Assembly: GCA_028873975.1 (NCBI GenBank)
Contig: JAPPMO010000011.1
Location: 1-64,000 of the forward strand
Origin: Chloroflexota bacterium
Lineage (GTDB): Bacteria > Chloroflexota > Anaerolineae > Aggregatilineales > Phototrophicaceae
Direction: 5' to 3'
DNA: 64,000 bases
Shown here: positions 7,479 to 15,896 of the stretch, piece after piece
How the letters are laid out: each line of letters begins with the position of its first letter
How positions within the stretch are numbered: position 1 is the first letter of the stretch
Translations under genes and position numbers: made by a program
Notes under the pieces: model-generated
What the model was told of the DNA's origin: nothing
The model's database searches: none
What the model saw: the letters and a program-made list of their open reading frames with translations, nothing else

Positions 7479-9662
7479 ATGAACCTTGAGAGCAAGTCCC
7501 AAGAAAATCAGATGAAGCAGGAGTTCATGAATATCGCGCTGGCATTGGTGAGCCTGGCGCTTTGGACCTTTATCGCGCTGGGCGATCTGCTGCCCGGCAG
7601 CCTGCCCAATATCATCATGTTTGATGCCGTCATCATGATCGCGATCTGCGGCATCTGCTTTTTCATCAAATCGCGCAGCTTCAATTTCGCCTGTTTGTTC
7701 TTCGTCTTTTGCATCGCGCTTATCGCCGTCCAGATCTATATCGCCAGCAGTTATACGCCCGTTCTGTATCTGATCCCGGCCAGCCTGATCATCGCCGTTA
7801 TCTTGCTGCCCCTGCCCTGGATCGCGCTATCGGCAACGGTCAACGCGCTCTTCGTCCTGGCCTTCGCGCCCAGCCAGCACGCCTTCTTTCTTCTGGTCTT
7901 GATGACACTGCAACCGGTGATCGTCGGCACGCTCAAGCGCTACTTCGTTAAAGAGTTGGAAATCAGCCAGGGCTTTCAAGACTACGCGGCCGATCAAATG
8001 CGCGCCGCCCGCGAAAGCCGCGCTGAACTGGTGCTGATTTCCAAGCAGCTGCAGGAAACGCAAGAACGTCTGCGCGTCACCAACAAGAAGTTGGAAATCG
8101 CCTTTGAACAAGCCGAGGAATCCCGTCAACTCAAGGCGCGTTTCGCCGCCAACGTCAGCCACGAGCTGCGCACGCCCATCAACCTTATCGTCGGCTTCAG
8201 CGAGGTGATGATCCTGGCTCCGGAGCTCTACGATCAGCCGCTGCCATCCAGCTATCGCGCCGATGTCCACGCTGTCTATCGCAACGCCAAACACCTGCAA
8301 AACCTCATCGACGATGTGCTGGATATCTCCCAATTGGAAGCGAGGCACCTGGCCATCGTCAAACAGAAAGCCAGCCTGGGCGACTGCCTGCGCGAATCCG
8401 CCAATATGGTCGCCGACTTGATTGCTAAAAAGGGTCTGGATTTTCAACTGGATATCCCCAACGACCTGCCGGACCTGTGGTTCGATCCCGTCCGCATTCG
8501 ACAGATACTGCTGAATCTGCTCGTCAACGCCACGCGCTTCACCAGCCAAGGCGGCATCACAATTGCCGTATCGGTCGAAGACGGTCAAGTGCTCACCAGC
8601 GTCATTGATACCGGCATCGGTTTGAGCCAAGACGATATTAAGCGCGTCTTTGAGGAGTTCTATCAAGTCGAGGGCGGCGCGCCTTTCGTTGACAGAGGCT
8701 CCGGCTTGGGGCTGACGCTCAGCCGCGAGCTGATTCGCCTGCACGGCGGCGAAATGAGCGCGAGCAGCGCTGGCGTCGTTGGCGGGGGCAGCCGCTTTTC
8801 TTTCTCGCTGCCGACCACCAGCAACCTGGTCTCCCAGATGCCGATCTGGAACGGGCCGAGCAAGGCGACGAGCGCTGAAAAGCGCGTCCTGGTGGTCGAT
8901 GACGACGAAGCGATCACTACTTTTTTTGCGCGCTATCTGAAGGCGCATAATGTCGTCGCCTGCAATAGCGAAGCCCAGGCGCTGCGCAACATCGACGAGT
9001 TCGAGCCGGACGTGCTGCTGTTGGCGCGGGATCACCAGTATCAGCGCCTCAAAGAGCGAATCGACGCCTTTGATCTTGCGCTGGACGTCATCACCTTGCC
9101 CATGCCCAGCGGCCGCGCGGCCATCCGGCAGCGTGGCATCAGCGATTACCTGGTCAAGCCGGTTTCCCGCGACATGCTGCGGAAAGTGCTCGCTCGCTAC
9201 GGCGAGGCAGTGCGTTCGATCATGATTATCGACGATAACCGAGACATCGCGCGCCTCTTCACGCGGACGCTCCGCAGCCTCGATGAGCGCTACCGCGTCC
9301 GCGCGGCTTATGGCGGCGCCGACGGCATCGCCATGATGGAGCGCGAGCCGCCCGAACTGTTGATTCTCGATGTGCTGATGCCCGGTATGGACGGATTCGC
9401 CGTGATCGAAGCCATGCGCGGTGTGCCCAGGCTGTGCAATATCCCGATTATTCTCGTATCAGCCAAGGGCGCCAGCGAATCAATCACCCCCAATATCTAC
9501 GGCGATATTACACTCGCGCGCAAAGGCGGCTATTCGCCGATCCAGTTGGTCAGCAGCGTCCAGGCGCTTATCGACGGCATCCGACAGCCGGCGAATCCGG
9601 ATCTGACGCGCAGGCAAGGCGCGGTCACAGTCGGCTTAAATGGAGGAGGCAAGCTCCGATGA
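7479..9662 (+). CDS. membrane hybrid histidine kinase with two receiver domains
   Basis: About 727 residues from the ATG at 7479; an ATG at 7389 would add 30 unconvincing residues. Five or six hydrophobic segments fill the first 160 residues, followed by a coiled coil and a HisKA domain (NVSHELRTPIN, phospho-acceptor His228). The HATPase domain shows an N box (LLVNATRF), DTGIGL and SGLGL. Two receiver domains follow from about residues 469 and 582. The first has the acidic pocket (VVDDDE) and KP lysine but alanine (PDVLLLA) where the phospho-aspartate should be, so it is a pseudo-receiver. The second keeps Asp630 (LILDVLMPG). The stop overlaps the next start as ATGA, coupling the kinase to the muramidase-like gene. 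Confidence 0.88.
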   Translation: MNLESKSQENQMKQEFMNIALALVSLALWTFIALGDLLPGSLPNIIMFDAVIMIAICGICFFIKSRSFNFACLFFVFCIALIAVQIYIASSYTPVLYLIPASLIIAVILLPLPWIALSATVNALFVLAFAPSQHAFFLLVLMTLQPVIVGTLKRYFVKELEISQGFQDYAADQMRAARESRAELVLISKQLQETQERLRVTNKKLEIAFEQAEESRQLKARFAANVSHELRTPINLIVGFSEVMILAPELYDQPLPSSYRADVHAVYRNAKHLQNLIDDVLDISQLEARHLAIVKQKASLGDCLRESANMVADLIAKKGLDFQLDIPNDLPDLWFDPVRIRQILLNLLVNATRFTSQGGITIAVSVEDGQVLTSVIDTGIGLSQDDIKRVFEEFYQVEGGAPFVDRGSGLGLTLSRELIRLHGGEMSASSAGVVGGGSRFSFSLPTTSNLVSQMPIWNGPSKATSAEKRVLVVDDDEAITTFFARYLKAHNVVACNSEAQALRNIDEFEPDVLLLARDHQYQRLKERIDAFDLALDVITLPMPSGRAAIRQRGISDYLVKPVSRDMLRKVLARYGEAVRSIMIIDDNRDIARLFTRTLRSLDERYRVRAAYGGADGIAMMEREPPELLILDVLMPGMDGFAVIEAMRGVPRLCNIPIILVSAKGASESITPNIYGDITLARKGGYSPIQLVSSVQALIDGIRQPANPDLTRRQGAVTVGLNGGGKLR

Positions 9663-10819
9663 CCATCCAATTGGGACTGGAAGTCTTTCTGGAAGAAACA
9701 GCCGCAGGGCTGGCACGCAAGCGGCTGGGGCTCCTGGCTTGCCCCAGCAGCGTCGATCGCGACTTGCGCAACAGCGTCGAGCGCCTTTATCGGCATCCCG
9801 CTATTGACCTTGTCGCGCTCTTTGGTCCGGAGCACGGCCTGCGTGGAGAAGCGCAAGCCGGCGCGCCCGTAGCGACTTATCAGGACGCGCTGACCGGGCT
9901 GCCCGTCCACAGCCTCTATGGCGAGACCCGCCGGCCCAGTCCCGACATGCTGCGCGGTCTCGACGCCATCATCATTGACTTGCAAGACGGCGGCGTGCGC
10001 TTCTATACCTTTTTGGCGACCGCGCTCTATGCCATGGAAGCCGCGGCCCCGGCGGGCTGCGCGGTCATCTTGCTCGATCGGCCCGCGCCCATCACCGGCG
10101 AACGCGTCGAAGGACCGATGCTGGATGCGGATTTCGCCTCCTTTGTGGGACCCTGTCCCATGCCCATCCGCTATGGCATGACCATTGGCGAATTGGCGCA
10201 GATGGCAAATACGGAATACGGCATCAACTGCGACCTGACGGTGATCCCGATGGCCGGCTGGACGCGCGAGATGTGGTACGATGACACGGACCTGCCCTTC
10301 GTGCCCTCATCGCCCAATCTGCCCACGCTGGATGCCATGATCCTTTATCCCGGGACTTGTTTGATCGAGGGCAGCAATCTATCCGAGGGGCGCGGCAGCA
10401 CCAAGCCCTTCGAATACATCGGCGCGCCCTGGATTGACGCCCTGCAGCTTGCCGACCAACTGAACGACCTGGACCTCGACGGCGCGCGTTTTCGCCCGGT
10501 TTACTTCGTCCCGACCTTCAGCAAGTATCAGGGCGAGCTATGCGCCGGCGCGCACATTCATGTGACCGATCGCGAGCGTTTCCAACCGGTCGCGATGATC
10601 CTGAACTTGTTGCAAGTGCTGATCGCGAATTACCCGGAGGACTTCGCCTGGCGCGCGCCCTGGGCGGCCGGGTCAAAAGCGCCGATTGATCTGCTCGCTG
10701 GCGGGACAGCAATCCGCGAAGGCTTGGACGCGCGGACCCCGGTTGAGGAACTGATGGCATCCTGGGGACCCGGAACCGAAGCGTTTCTGCGCGCGCGCCA
10801 GAAGTATTTGCTATACTAG
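9659..10819 (+). CDS. namZ: DUF1343 exo-beta-N-acetylmuramidase (NamZ/YbbC-like)
   Basis: 386 residues from the ATG that overlaps the kinase stop. Conserved DUF1343 landmarks appear in order: LFGPEHGLRGEAQAG, LQDGGVRFYTF, LLDRPAPITG, PSSPNLPTLDAMILYPGT, NLSEGRGSTKPFE and PTFSKYQGE. The characterised member, Bacillus subtilis NamZ (YbbC, GH171), removes MurNAc from the non-reducing end of peptidoglycan fragments; that activity is inferred here. No signal peptide is visible from this start, so it may act in the cytoplasm on imported muropeptide saccharides or leave by another route. It is followed by an ABC transporter, GNAT and PIG-L genes, which supports an amino-sugar salvage role. Confidence 0.85.
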   Translation: MTIQLGLEVFLEETAAGLARKRLGLLACPSSVDRDLRNSVERLYRHPAIDLVALFGPEHGLRGEAQAGAPVATYQDALTGLPVHSLYGETRRPSPDMLRGLDAIIIDLQDGGVRFYTFLATALYAMEAAAPAGCAVILLDRPAPITGERVEGPMLDADFASFVGPCPMPIRYGMTIGELAQMANTEYGINCDLTVIPMAGWTREMWYDDTDLPFVPSSPNLPTLDAMILYPGTCLIEGSNLSEGRGSTKPFEYIGAPWIDALQLADQLNDLDLDGARFRPVYFVPTFSKYQGELCAGAHIHVTDRERFQPVAMILNLLQVLIANYPEDFAWRAPWAAGSKAPIDLLAGGTAIREGLDARTPVEELMASWGPGTEAFLRARQKYLLY

Positions 10820-10825
10820 GTGCTG

Positions 10826-10845
10826 TGACGGCTGTCTAGCCGTCA
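10826..10845. promoter_or_regulatory. hairpin between namZ-like and binding-protein genes
   Basis: TGACGGCT (10826-10833), loop GTCT, AGCCGTCA (10838-10845): a perfect 8-bp stem starting 6 bp after the stop of the muramidase gene and 30 bp before the next start. No T-run follows. It may protect or partly terminate the upstream transcript, or be an operator for a promoter driving the transporter. A strong ribosome-binding site (GGGAGGAAAAG) precedes the next ATG. Confidence 0.5.
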
Positions 10846-10875
10846 GGTCCAAGTATTCTTAATTGGGAGGAAAAG

Positions 10876-12177
10876 ATGTCCTTAAAACGTTCTGTTCTAG
10901 TATTCTTGAGTCTGGCGCTGGTACTGAGTTTCGGCGCTGCGACGCTCGCGCAAGACACCACCTTGACCATGCTGACCCACTGGGGTACCGAGGATCAACT
11001 GGCCGCGCAACAAGCCATCATCGACGCCTACATGGCCGAGCATCCCGATGTCGTCATTGAACTGGTCACGGTCGACTTCGGCGAGCTGCGCGCCAAAATC
11101 ATCACCGGGCGCACTGCTGGCATCAGCGCCGACGTCTACCACTTCTATCATCTCTGGCTGCCCGACTTCGTCAACGCCGGCGTCCTCGCCGAGCCGCCGC
11201 AAGACTCGCTGACATATATTGACGAGAATGTAGCCCAGGGCACGATCGACGCCGTCAGCACCTCCGACGGCCAGACCTGGGGCTATCCCACCGAGGTCAA
11301 TCCCTATTTGCTGGTCTATAACAAGCGCCTGCTGGCTGAAGCCGGTTATGACGCGCCGCCGGCCAATTGGGAAGAACTCAAAGAAATCGCCGCCGCCATC
11401 ACGCAAGTTGATGACAGCGGCGCCATCAGCCAAGTGGGCTTGGGCGTCATGCCCGGTTGGGATTCCGGTATCGTACACCCCTTCAGCGCCTTGCTCTTTT
11501 CCAATGGCGGCAATTACCTCAGCGCAGATCGCGCTATGGCCGAATTCAACAGCCCGCAGGGCATCGAGACCCTGCAACTATACGCTGACCTGGTGGCCAG
11601 CGGCGGCACCGACGCCAGCATCAACGGCTTGGCCAATTTCCCCAGCGGCACAGTCGGCATGGTCATCATGGCGCCATGGTGGCGGGCAACCCTGCGCGCG
11701 GCTGAGGGCGTCGACTTTGAAACAGAAGTCGGCGTTGCCGAGATTCCCGTCGGTCCCAGCGGTGATGCCCCGTCCAGCATCGCCTATACCTGGCTCTTCG
11801 CCGTCGATTCCAGTTCCCCCAACAAACCAGCCGCCTGGGACTTCATCCACTGGATGAACGCGGAACACAATGACGGCGCGGGATCGGCTATTGGCGATTT
11901 CCTGGTCAATGCCCTGGGCGCGATTCCCAGCTTCAATCACGATCAAGCCGCCTTCGCCGATTCGATGAGCGATCATTATGTCTCGGCTTTTGTCGCGGCT
12001 TCGGCTTACGCGCGCCCCGAACAAATCGTCGCCGGCGGTCAGGAGATCAAGACCCTGCTGCAAGCCGAGATTGAAGCGGTCCTCGCTGGCATGACGACGC
12101 CGGAAGACGCCCTGGCGTCGGTGGAAATGCAAGCCAACGCCATCCTGGAAGAACAGCGCATGATGGCTGAGGAATAA
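10876..12177 (+). CDS. extracellular sugar-binding protein (system 2)
   Basis: 433 residues, family 1 solute-binding protein. A Sec signal (residues 1 to about 26) ends TLAQ before DTTLTMLTHWG, the usual first strand of this fold. No cysteine follows the cleavage site, so it is not an obvious lipoprotein. The C-terminal half contains the family hinge and tryptophan-rich ligand strands (WRATLRAAEG, YTWLFAVD). It stands between a NamZ-like muramidase and two permeases, so MurNAc- or GlcNAc-containing saccharides are the best guess for its ligand. Repeats at 12207-12305 separate it from the permeases. Confidence 0.9.
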   Translation: MSLKRSVLVFLSLALVLSFGAATLAQDTTLTMLTHWGTEDQLAAQQAIIDAYMAEHPDVVIELVTVDFGELRAKIITGRTAGISADVYHFYHLWLPDFVNAGVLAEPPQDSLTYIDENVAQGTIDAVSTSDGQTWGYPTEVNPYLLVYNKRLLAEAGYDAPPANWEELKEIAAAITQVDDSGAISQVGLGVMPGWDSGIVHPFSALLFSNGGNYLSADRAMAEFNSPQGIETLQLYADLVASGGTDASINGLANFPSGTVGMVIMAPWWRATLRAAEGVDFETEVGVAEIPVGPSGDAPSSIAYTWLFAVDSSSPNKPAAWDFIHWMNAEHNDGAGSAIGDFLVNALGAIPSFNHDQAAFADSMSDHYVSAFVAASAYARPEQIVAGGQEIKTLLQAEIEAVLAGMTTPEDALASVEMQANAILEEQRMMAEE

Positions 12178-12206
12178 ATTCGTCCCGTAGCTCCTTGTGA
12201 TGAACC

Positions 12207-12305
12207 ATAGGGGACCCCAAAGGTTGCCCGAACCTGACCCGGGCATCGCCCCTACAGATGTCATTTATGTATGATGAATGTAGGGGCGACCTATCAGGTC
12301 GCCCG
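12207..12305. repeat. two family A repeats in opposite orientation
   Basis: An inverted copy at about 12207-12255 (ending GGGCATCGCCCCTAC) is followed by a direct copy at 12280-12305 (GTAGGGGCGACCTATCAGG then TCGCCCG). Facing each other, the GTAGGGGCGA arms could also pair across the 25-bp gap to form a larger structure. They lie in the 225-bp spacer between binding-protein and permease cistrons of transporter 2. Confidence 0.65.
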
Positions 12306-12402
12306 ACAATTATCGGATTATCTTGTAATGCGGCGAATTCGCGCCTGATATACGGCTGTCATCTCCCTGTCGTCTTGCAGAGGGGGCTGGGCAAAGCATC
12401 TG

Positions 12403-13341
12403 ATGTCATCCCGGGCCATGAAGTCATCCTGGTGGATGCCCGACATTCCCAAGAGCGCGGTTTTGCGCCGGCGCATGTTCTGGGCATACGTCTTCGTCGC
12501 GGCGCCCGTCGTCGCTTTGCTGGTCTTCCTCGCTGGTCCGATCCTGTTCTCCGGCTGGGTCAGCCTGCACCGCTGGGACATGCTTTCGCCGGTCGGCGAC
12601 ATGCCCTGGCGCGGATTGCAGAATTACGTCTTCCTGCTGACCCGGGACACCATCTTCATCAAGGCGCTGGGCAACACATTTCTTTTTGCAATCGGCGGCG
12701 TCGGCGCCAATACCATACTGGGGCTCGGTTTCGCGTTGCTGCTGAACAGCCGCATCCGTGGCCGCACGGTCTGGCGCGTCCTCTATTTCATGCCGGTCAT
12801 TACAGCGCCGCTGGCATTGGCTGTCATGTTCTCTTTCATTTTCGATCGTAATTACGGCGTCGTGAACAACGTCATCACAGCCTTGGGCTTGCCGCGTCAG
12901 CCCTTTCTTAGCGGACCCCATCAAGCGTTGATGACGCTCATTTTCATCGCCATCTATCAGTACGTCGGCTACTATATCGTCATTTTTCTGGCGGGCTTGC
13001 AGGGCATCCCCCAGGACTATTACGATGCCGCCCAGGTCGATGGCGCCGGCAACTGGCAGGCTTTTCGCTTTGTCACGCTGCCCTTGCTGCGCCCGGTGAT
13101 GCTCTTCGTAGTGGTCACGAACACTATCGGCGCGCTGCAGGTCTTCGATCTGGTATTTGCGACCACCGGCGGCGCGCCGGCCAACAGTTCCATGACTGTG
13201 GTACTGCACATGTACAACACCGCCTTCAAGTTCTCGCGCATGGGAAGAGCCTCCGCCATGGCTTTCATTCTTTTCGCCATCATCATGCTGATCACTGTCA
13301 TGCAGGTCCGGCTCTTGCGCGACCGCGCTTATCAGGACTAG
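12403..13341 (+). CDS. sugar ABC transporter permease, MalF type (system 2)
   Basis: 312 residues from the first ATG; internal ATGs at 12418 and 12436 are possible starts because the first 20 residues are weakly conserved-looking. The first membrane segment is FVAAPVVALLVFLAG. The EAA loop reads DAAQVDGAGNWQAFRFVTLP. A typical late segment AMAFILFAIIMLITVMQV precedes the short basic tail. It forms the translocation channel with the product of the next gene, 8 bp downstream. Confidence 0.92.
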   Translation: MSSRAMKSSWWMPDIPKSAVLRRRMFWAYVFVAAPVVALLVFLAGPILFSGWVSLHRWDMLSPVGDMPWRGLQNYVFLLTRDTIFIKALGNTFLFAIGGVGANTILGLGFALLLNSRIRGRTVWRVLYFMPVITAPLALAVMFSFIFDRNYGVVNNVITALGLPRQPFLSGPHQALMTLIFIAIYQYVGYYIVIFLAGLQGIPQDYYDAAQVDGAGNWQAFRFVTLPLLRPVMLFVVVTNTIGALQVFDLVFATTGGAPANSSMTVVLHMYNTAFKFSRMGRASAMAFILFAIIMLITVMQVRLLRDRAYQD

Positions 13342-13349
13342 GGGCGCGC

Positions 13350-14192
13350 ATGTCTAAGGACGAACACAGCTTGCCGCAAAGCGCAGCTCGCGCGCTTAAG
13401 TACCTTGTGCTGGCTGGCGGCGCTTTCCTCATGGTCTTTCCCTTCGTCTGGATGATGATCGCCTCGGTGATGACAGCCGGCGAAATCCAGATGCGTCCCC
13501 CCGTCTGGCTGCCGGCGCAGCCGCAATTCGACAACTACAGCGAGCTGGCGCGCTCCATTCCCATTGGTCGGCTCTACTTCAACAGTTTGTTCACTTCCGG
13601 CATCATCGTTCTCGGCGTTTTGCTCAGCAGTTCGCTGGCTGGCTTTGCTTTCGCAAAATATCGCTTCCCGGGTCGTGAACTGCTCTTTTATCTGATCCTG
13701 GCGACCATGATGATCCCCTTCTTTGTCACGCTGATACCGGTCTTTTTCATCGTGCGCCAACTAGGCTGGATCGACACCTATCAAGGGCTGGTCGTGCCTG
13801 GGCTCGCCTCGGCTTATGGCATCTTTCTCATGCGACAATTCATGGTCACCGTCCCGGATGAATTGCTCGACGCGGCGCGCATCGACGGCGCCTCCGAACC
13901 CATGATCTACTGGCGCATCGTCATCCCGCTGGTCAAGCCAGCTTTGGCGACCCTGGGCACCTTTACCTTCATCGGCGCCTGGAACAACTTCTTGTGGCCC
14001 CTGCTGGTGCTCAACAGCCGCGAACTCTTTACCTTGCCTCTGGGCATCAATTCGCTGCGCAGCCTCTATGCCGACAACACCAACCTGCTGATGGCGGGGA
14101 CTGCCGTCGCGGTTGTGCCGATGCTGCTGCTCTTTGTCTTCTTGCAACGTTATTTCATTAAAGGCATCGCGCTTACTGGATTGAAAGGATAG
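13350..14192 (+). CDS. sugar ABC transporter permease, MalG type (system 2)
   Basis: 280 residues with six membrane segments, an EAA loop (DAARIDGASEPMIYWRIVIP) and the MalG-type end GIALTGLKG, which is identical to that of system 1. The start follows the previous stop by 8 bp with an AGGGG ribosome-binding site. No ATPase gene follows; the next gene encodes a GNAT protein, so this system also depends on a shared ATPase. Confidence 0.92.
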   Translation: MSKDEHSLPQSAARALKYLVLAGGAFLMVFPFVWMMIASVMTAGEIQMRPPVWLPAQPQFDNYSELARSIPIGRLYFNSLFTSGIIVLGVLLSSSLAGFAFAKYRFPGRELLFYLILATMMIPFFVTLIPVFFIVRQLGWIDTYQGLVVPGLASAYGIFLMRQFMVTVPDELLDAARIDGASEPMIYWRIVIPLVKPALATLGTFTFIGAWNNFLWPLLVLNSRELFTLPLGINSLRSLYADNTNLLMAGTAVAVVPMLLLFVFLQRYFIKGIALTGLKG

Positions 14193-14201
14193 ATCCCAGC
14201 C

Positions 14202-15143
14202 ATGCAAATTCGACCCTATCAAGGCCGAGACGAAACGGAATTGCTTGATGTCTGGCGCCGGGCGATGTCCAGCGACCGCATCAGCGAAGACCTGTTCCGC
14301 ACGCAGGTCCTGCTTGATCCCAATTTTCATCCCGACAATCTGCCGGTTGCCGTCATCGACGGACGCGTGGTCGGGTTCATCTTGTGCCTGGCGCGTCAGG
14401 TGCCCTATTTTCTGCAGGGCTTGGATCCCGCCGAAGCCTGGATCACCGCCTTCGGCGTGCATCCTGACTATCGCAGGCAAGGCGTCGGCAGCGCCCTTTT
14501 CGAATCGATCATCGGCAAGCTGCGCGGGGAGCAGCGCAAAATCGTCGACATCTCGCCATACGTGCCGAATTACTTCGTGCCCGGCATCGACACCCGCGCT
14601 TATCCGGATACGATCCGATTCTTGCAAGATCGCATGGGCTTTGAAACGCTCTATCATGCCATCAGCATGGGCGCCGATCTGACTGATTTTCAGATCCCGC
14701 CGCAGATCCAGGCGCGGATCGCGCGCGCCGAAGCGGAGGACGACCTCGTCATCAAGCCCATCGAGCCCGCTGATATCCCCGACCTGATGCCCTTTCTCGT
14801 CGAACATTTTGGCTGGGATTGGTTCCGCTTCGCGCAGAGCTACCTGCTCGAGTATTTTGGCGATAGTCCGCATCGCATCTGCTTTCTCATCGCGCGCGAA
14901 AAAGGCGAGGTCGTGGGCTTCTGCCAGCAGCGCAACGAACGCTATGGACCCTTCGGCGTCCGCCCCGATTGCCGCAATCGCGGCATTGGCCGCATGCTGC
15001 TCTTCAAATGCCTGGAGATGATGAGCGCCAAGCACGTCTTTTACGCTTACTTCCTCTGGACGGACGAAGACGCCGCCCGCTTGTATTCGCTGGCCGGCTT
15101 CAAGCGCCGCCGCGAGTTCGCCGTGATGCGCAAAACACTTTAA
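14202..15143 (+). CDS. tandem GNAT-family N-acyltransferase
   Basis: 313 residues with two GNAT domains. Each has its acetyl-CoA loop: HPDYRRQGVGSALF near residues 88-101 and RPDCRNRGIGRMLL near residues 254-267. Both copies keep the R/Q-x-x-G-x-G/A pattern, so both halves might bind acyl-CoA, though in many double GNATs only one is active. Its place between a sugar transporter with a muramidase and a PIG-L deacetylase suggests acetylation of an amino sugar or its derivative, forming an acetylation/deacetylation pair. That is inference. Confidence 0.85.
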   Translation: MQIRPYQGRDETELLDVWRRAMSSDRISEDLFRTQVLLDPNFHPDNLPVAVIDGRVVGFILCLARQVPYFLQGLDPAEAWITAFGVHPDYRRQGVGSALFESIIGKLRGEQRKIVDISPYVPNYFVPGIDTRAYPDTIRFLQDRMGFETLYHAISMGADLTDFQIPPQIQARIARAEAEDDLVIKPIEPADIPDLMPFLVEHFGWDWFRFAQSYLLEYFGDSPHRICFLIAREKGEVVGFCQQRNERYGPFGVRPDCRNRGIGRMLLFKCLEMMSAKHVFYAYFLWTDEDAARLYSLAGFKRRREFAVMRKTL

Positions 15144-15166
15144 CGTTGACAAAAGGAGAAGAGAAA

Positions 15167-15874
15167 ATGGCAGGACACTTGATGGTCGTAGGCGGGCATA
15201 TTTCCGATGCCGAAAACATGGCGGGGGCCGTCATGCTCAAGCACAAGCGAGCCGGCTGGGATATCACCATCGTGCACGCGACCACCGGGGAAAAAGGTCA
15301 TCCCACGCTCAGCGCGGGGGACTATCTCAAAATGCGCCTGGCCGACGCCCATGCCTCGGCCGAGTTCATCGGCGCCAATATGGAACTGATGCCCTACGGC
15401 GATGGCGAGCTGCCCGTCAACGACGAATCGATCTGGATCATGGCCGATCTGATTCGCAAATATCAGCCCACGCTCATCATCACGCACTGGAAAGGCAGCT
15501 TCCATATCGACCACAACAATACCCACGACGTCGTCATACAAGCGCTCTTCCGCGCCGGCTTGCCCGCCTTCGAGCGCGAATATGCCGCCCATTCGCCGCA
15601 AGCTTTACTCTTTTCAGAGAACTGGGAAGATATGGAAGGCTACCATGCCGATATCTATCTCGATGTCAGCGAAGTCTTTGACGACTACCTCGCTCTGTTG
15701 AAGACCCACGCGCTCATGCGCGAAAGCTATTCCAGCTTCCGCTATTGGGACTATTACAAGGCGCTGGGCGAAGCGCGCGGCGCCCTGGGCGGCTACGACC
15801 GCGCCGTTACCTTGATGCGCCCGCGCAGTCTATACTCCTTCGAGCGGCAGCCGGGATTGTTGCTGGGCAGCTAA
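15167..15874 (+). CDS. PIG-L/LmbE family deacetylase, catalytic base replaced
   Basis: 235 residues from the ATG after AAAAGGAGAAGAGAAA, a strong ribosome-binding site. PIG-L proteins are zinc-dependent N-deacetylases of GlcNAc-type sugars. The canonical HPDDE-type motif appears as GGHISDAE: the zinc-binding histidine and second aspartate are kept, but the first aspartate, the general base in MshB, is serine. The second zinc motif HIDHNNTH is intact. The protein could be a de-acetylase with altered chemistry or a binding or isomerase-like relative. It is the last gene of the muramidase-transporter operon. Confidence 0.8.
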   Translation: MAGHLMVVGGHISDAENMAGAVMLKHKRAGWDITIVHATTGEKGHPTLSAGDYLKMRLADAHASAEFIGANMELMPYGDGELPVNDESIWIMADLIRKYQPTLIITHWKGSFHIDHNNTHDVVIQALFRAGLPAFEREYAAHSPQALLFSENWEDMEGYHADIYLDVSEVFDDYLALLKTHALMRESYSSFRYWDYYKALGEARGALGGYDRAVTLMRPRSLYSFERQPGLLLGS

Positions 15875-15896
15875 GGCGCTCGCGCCGACCGGCGGC

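Noticed and set aside
13761..15152. 463-codon open frame on the minus strand
   Set aside because: Antisense to the MalG-type permease and double-GNAT genes, both clearly coding.
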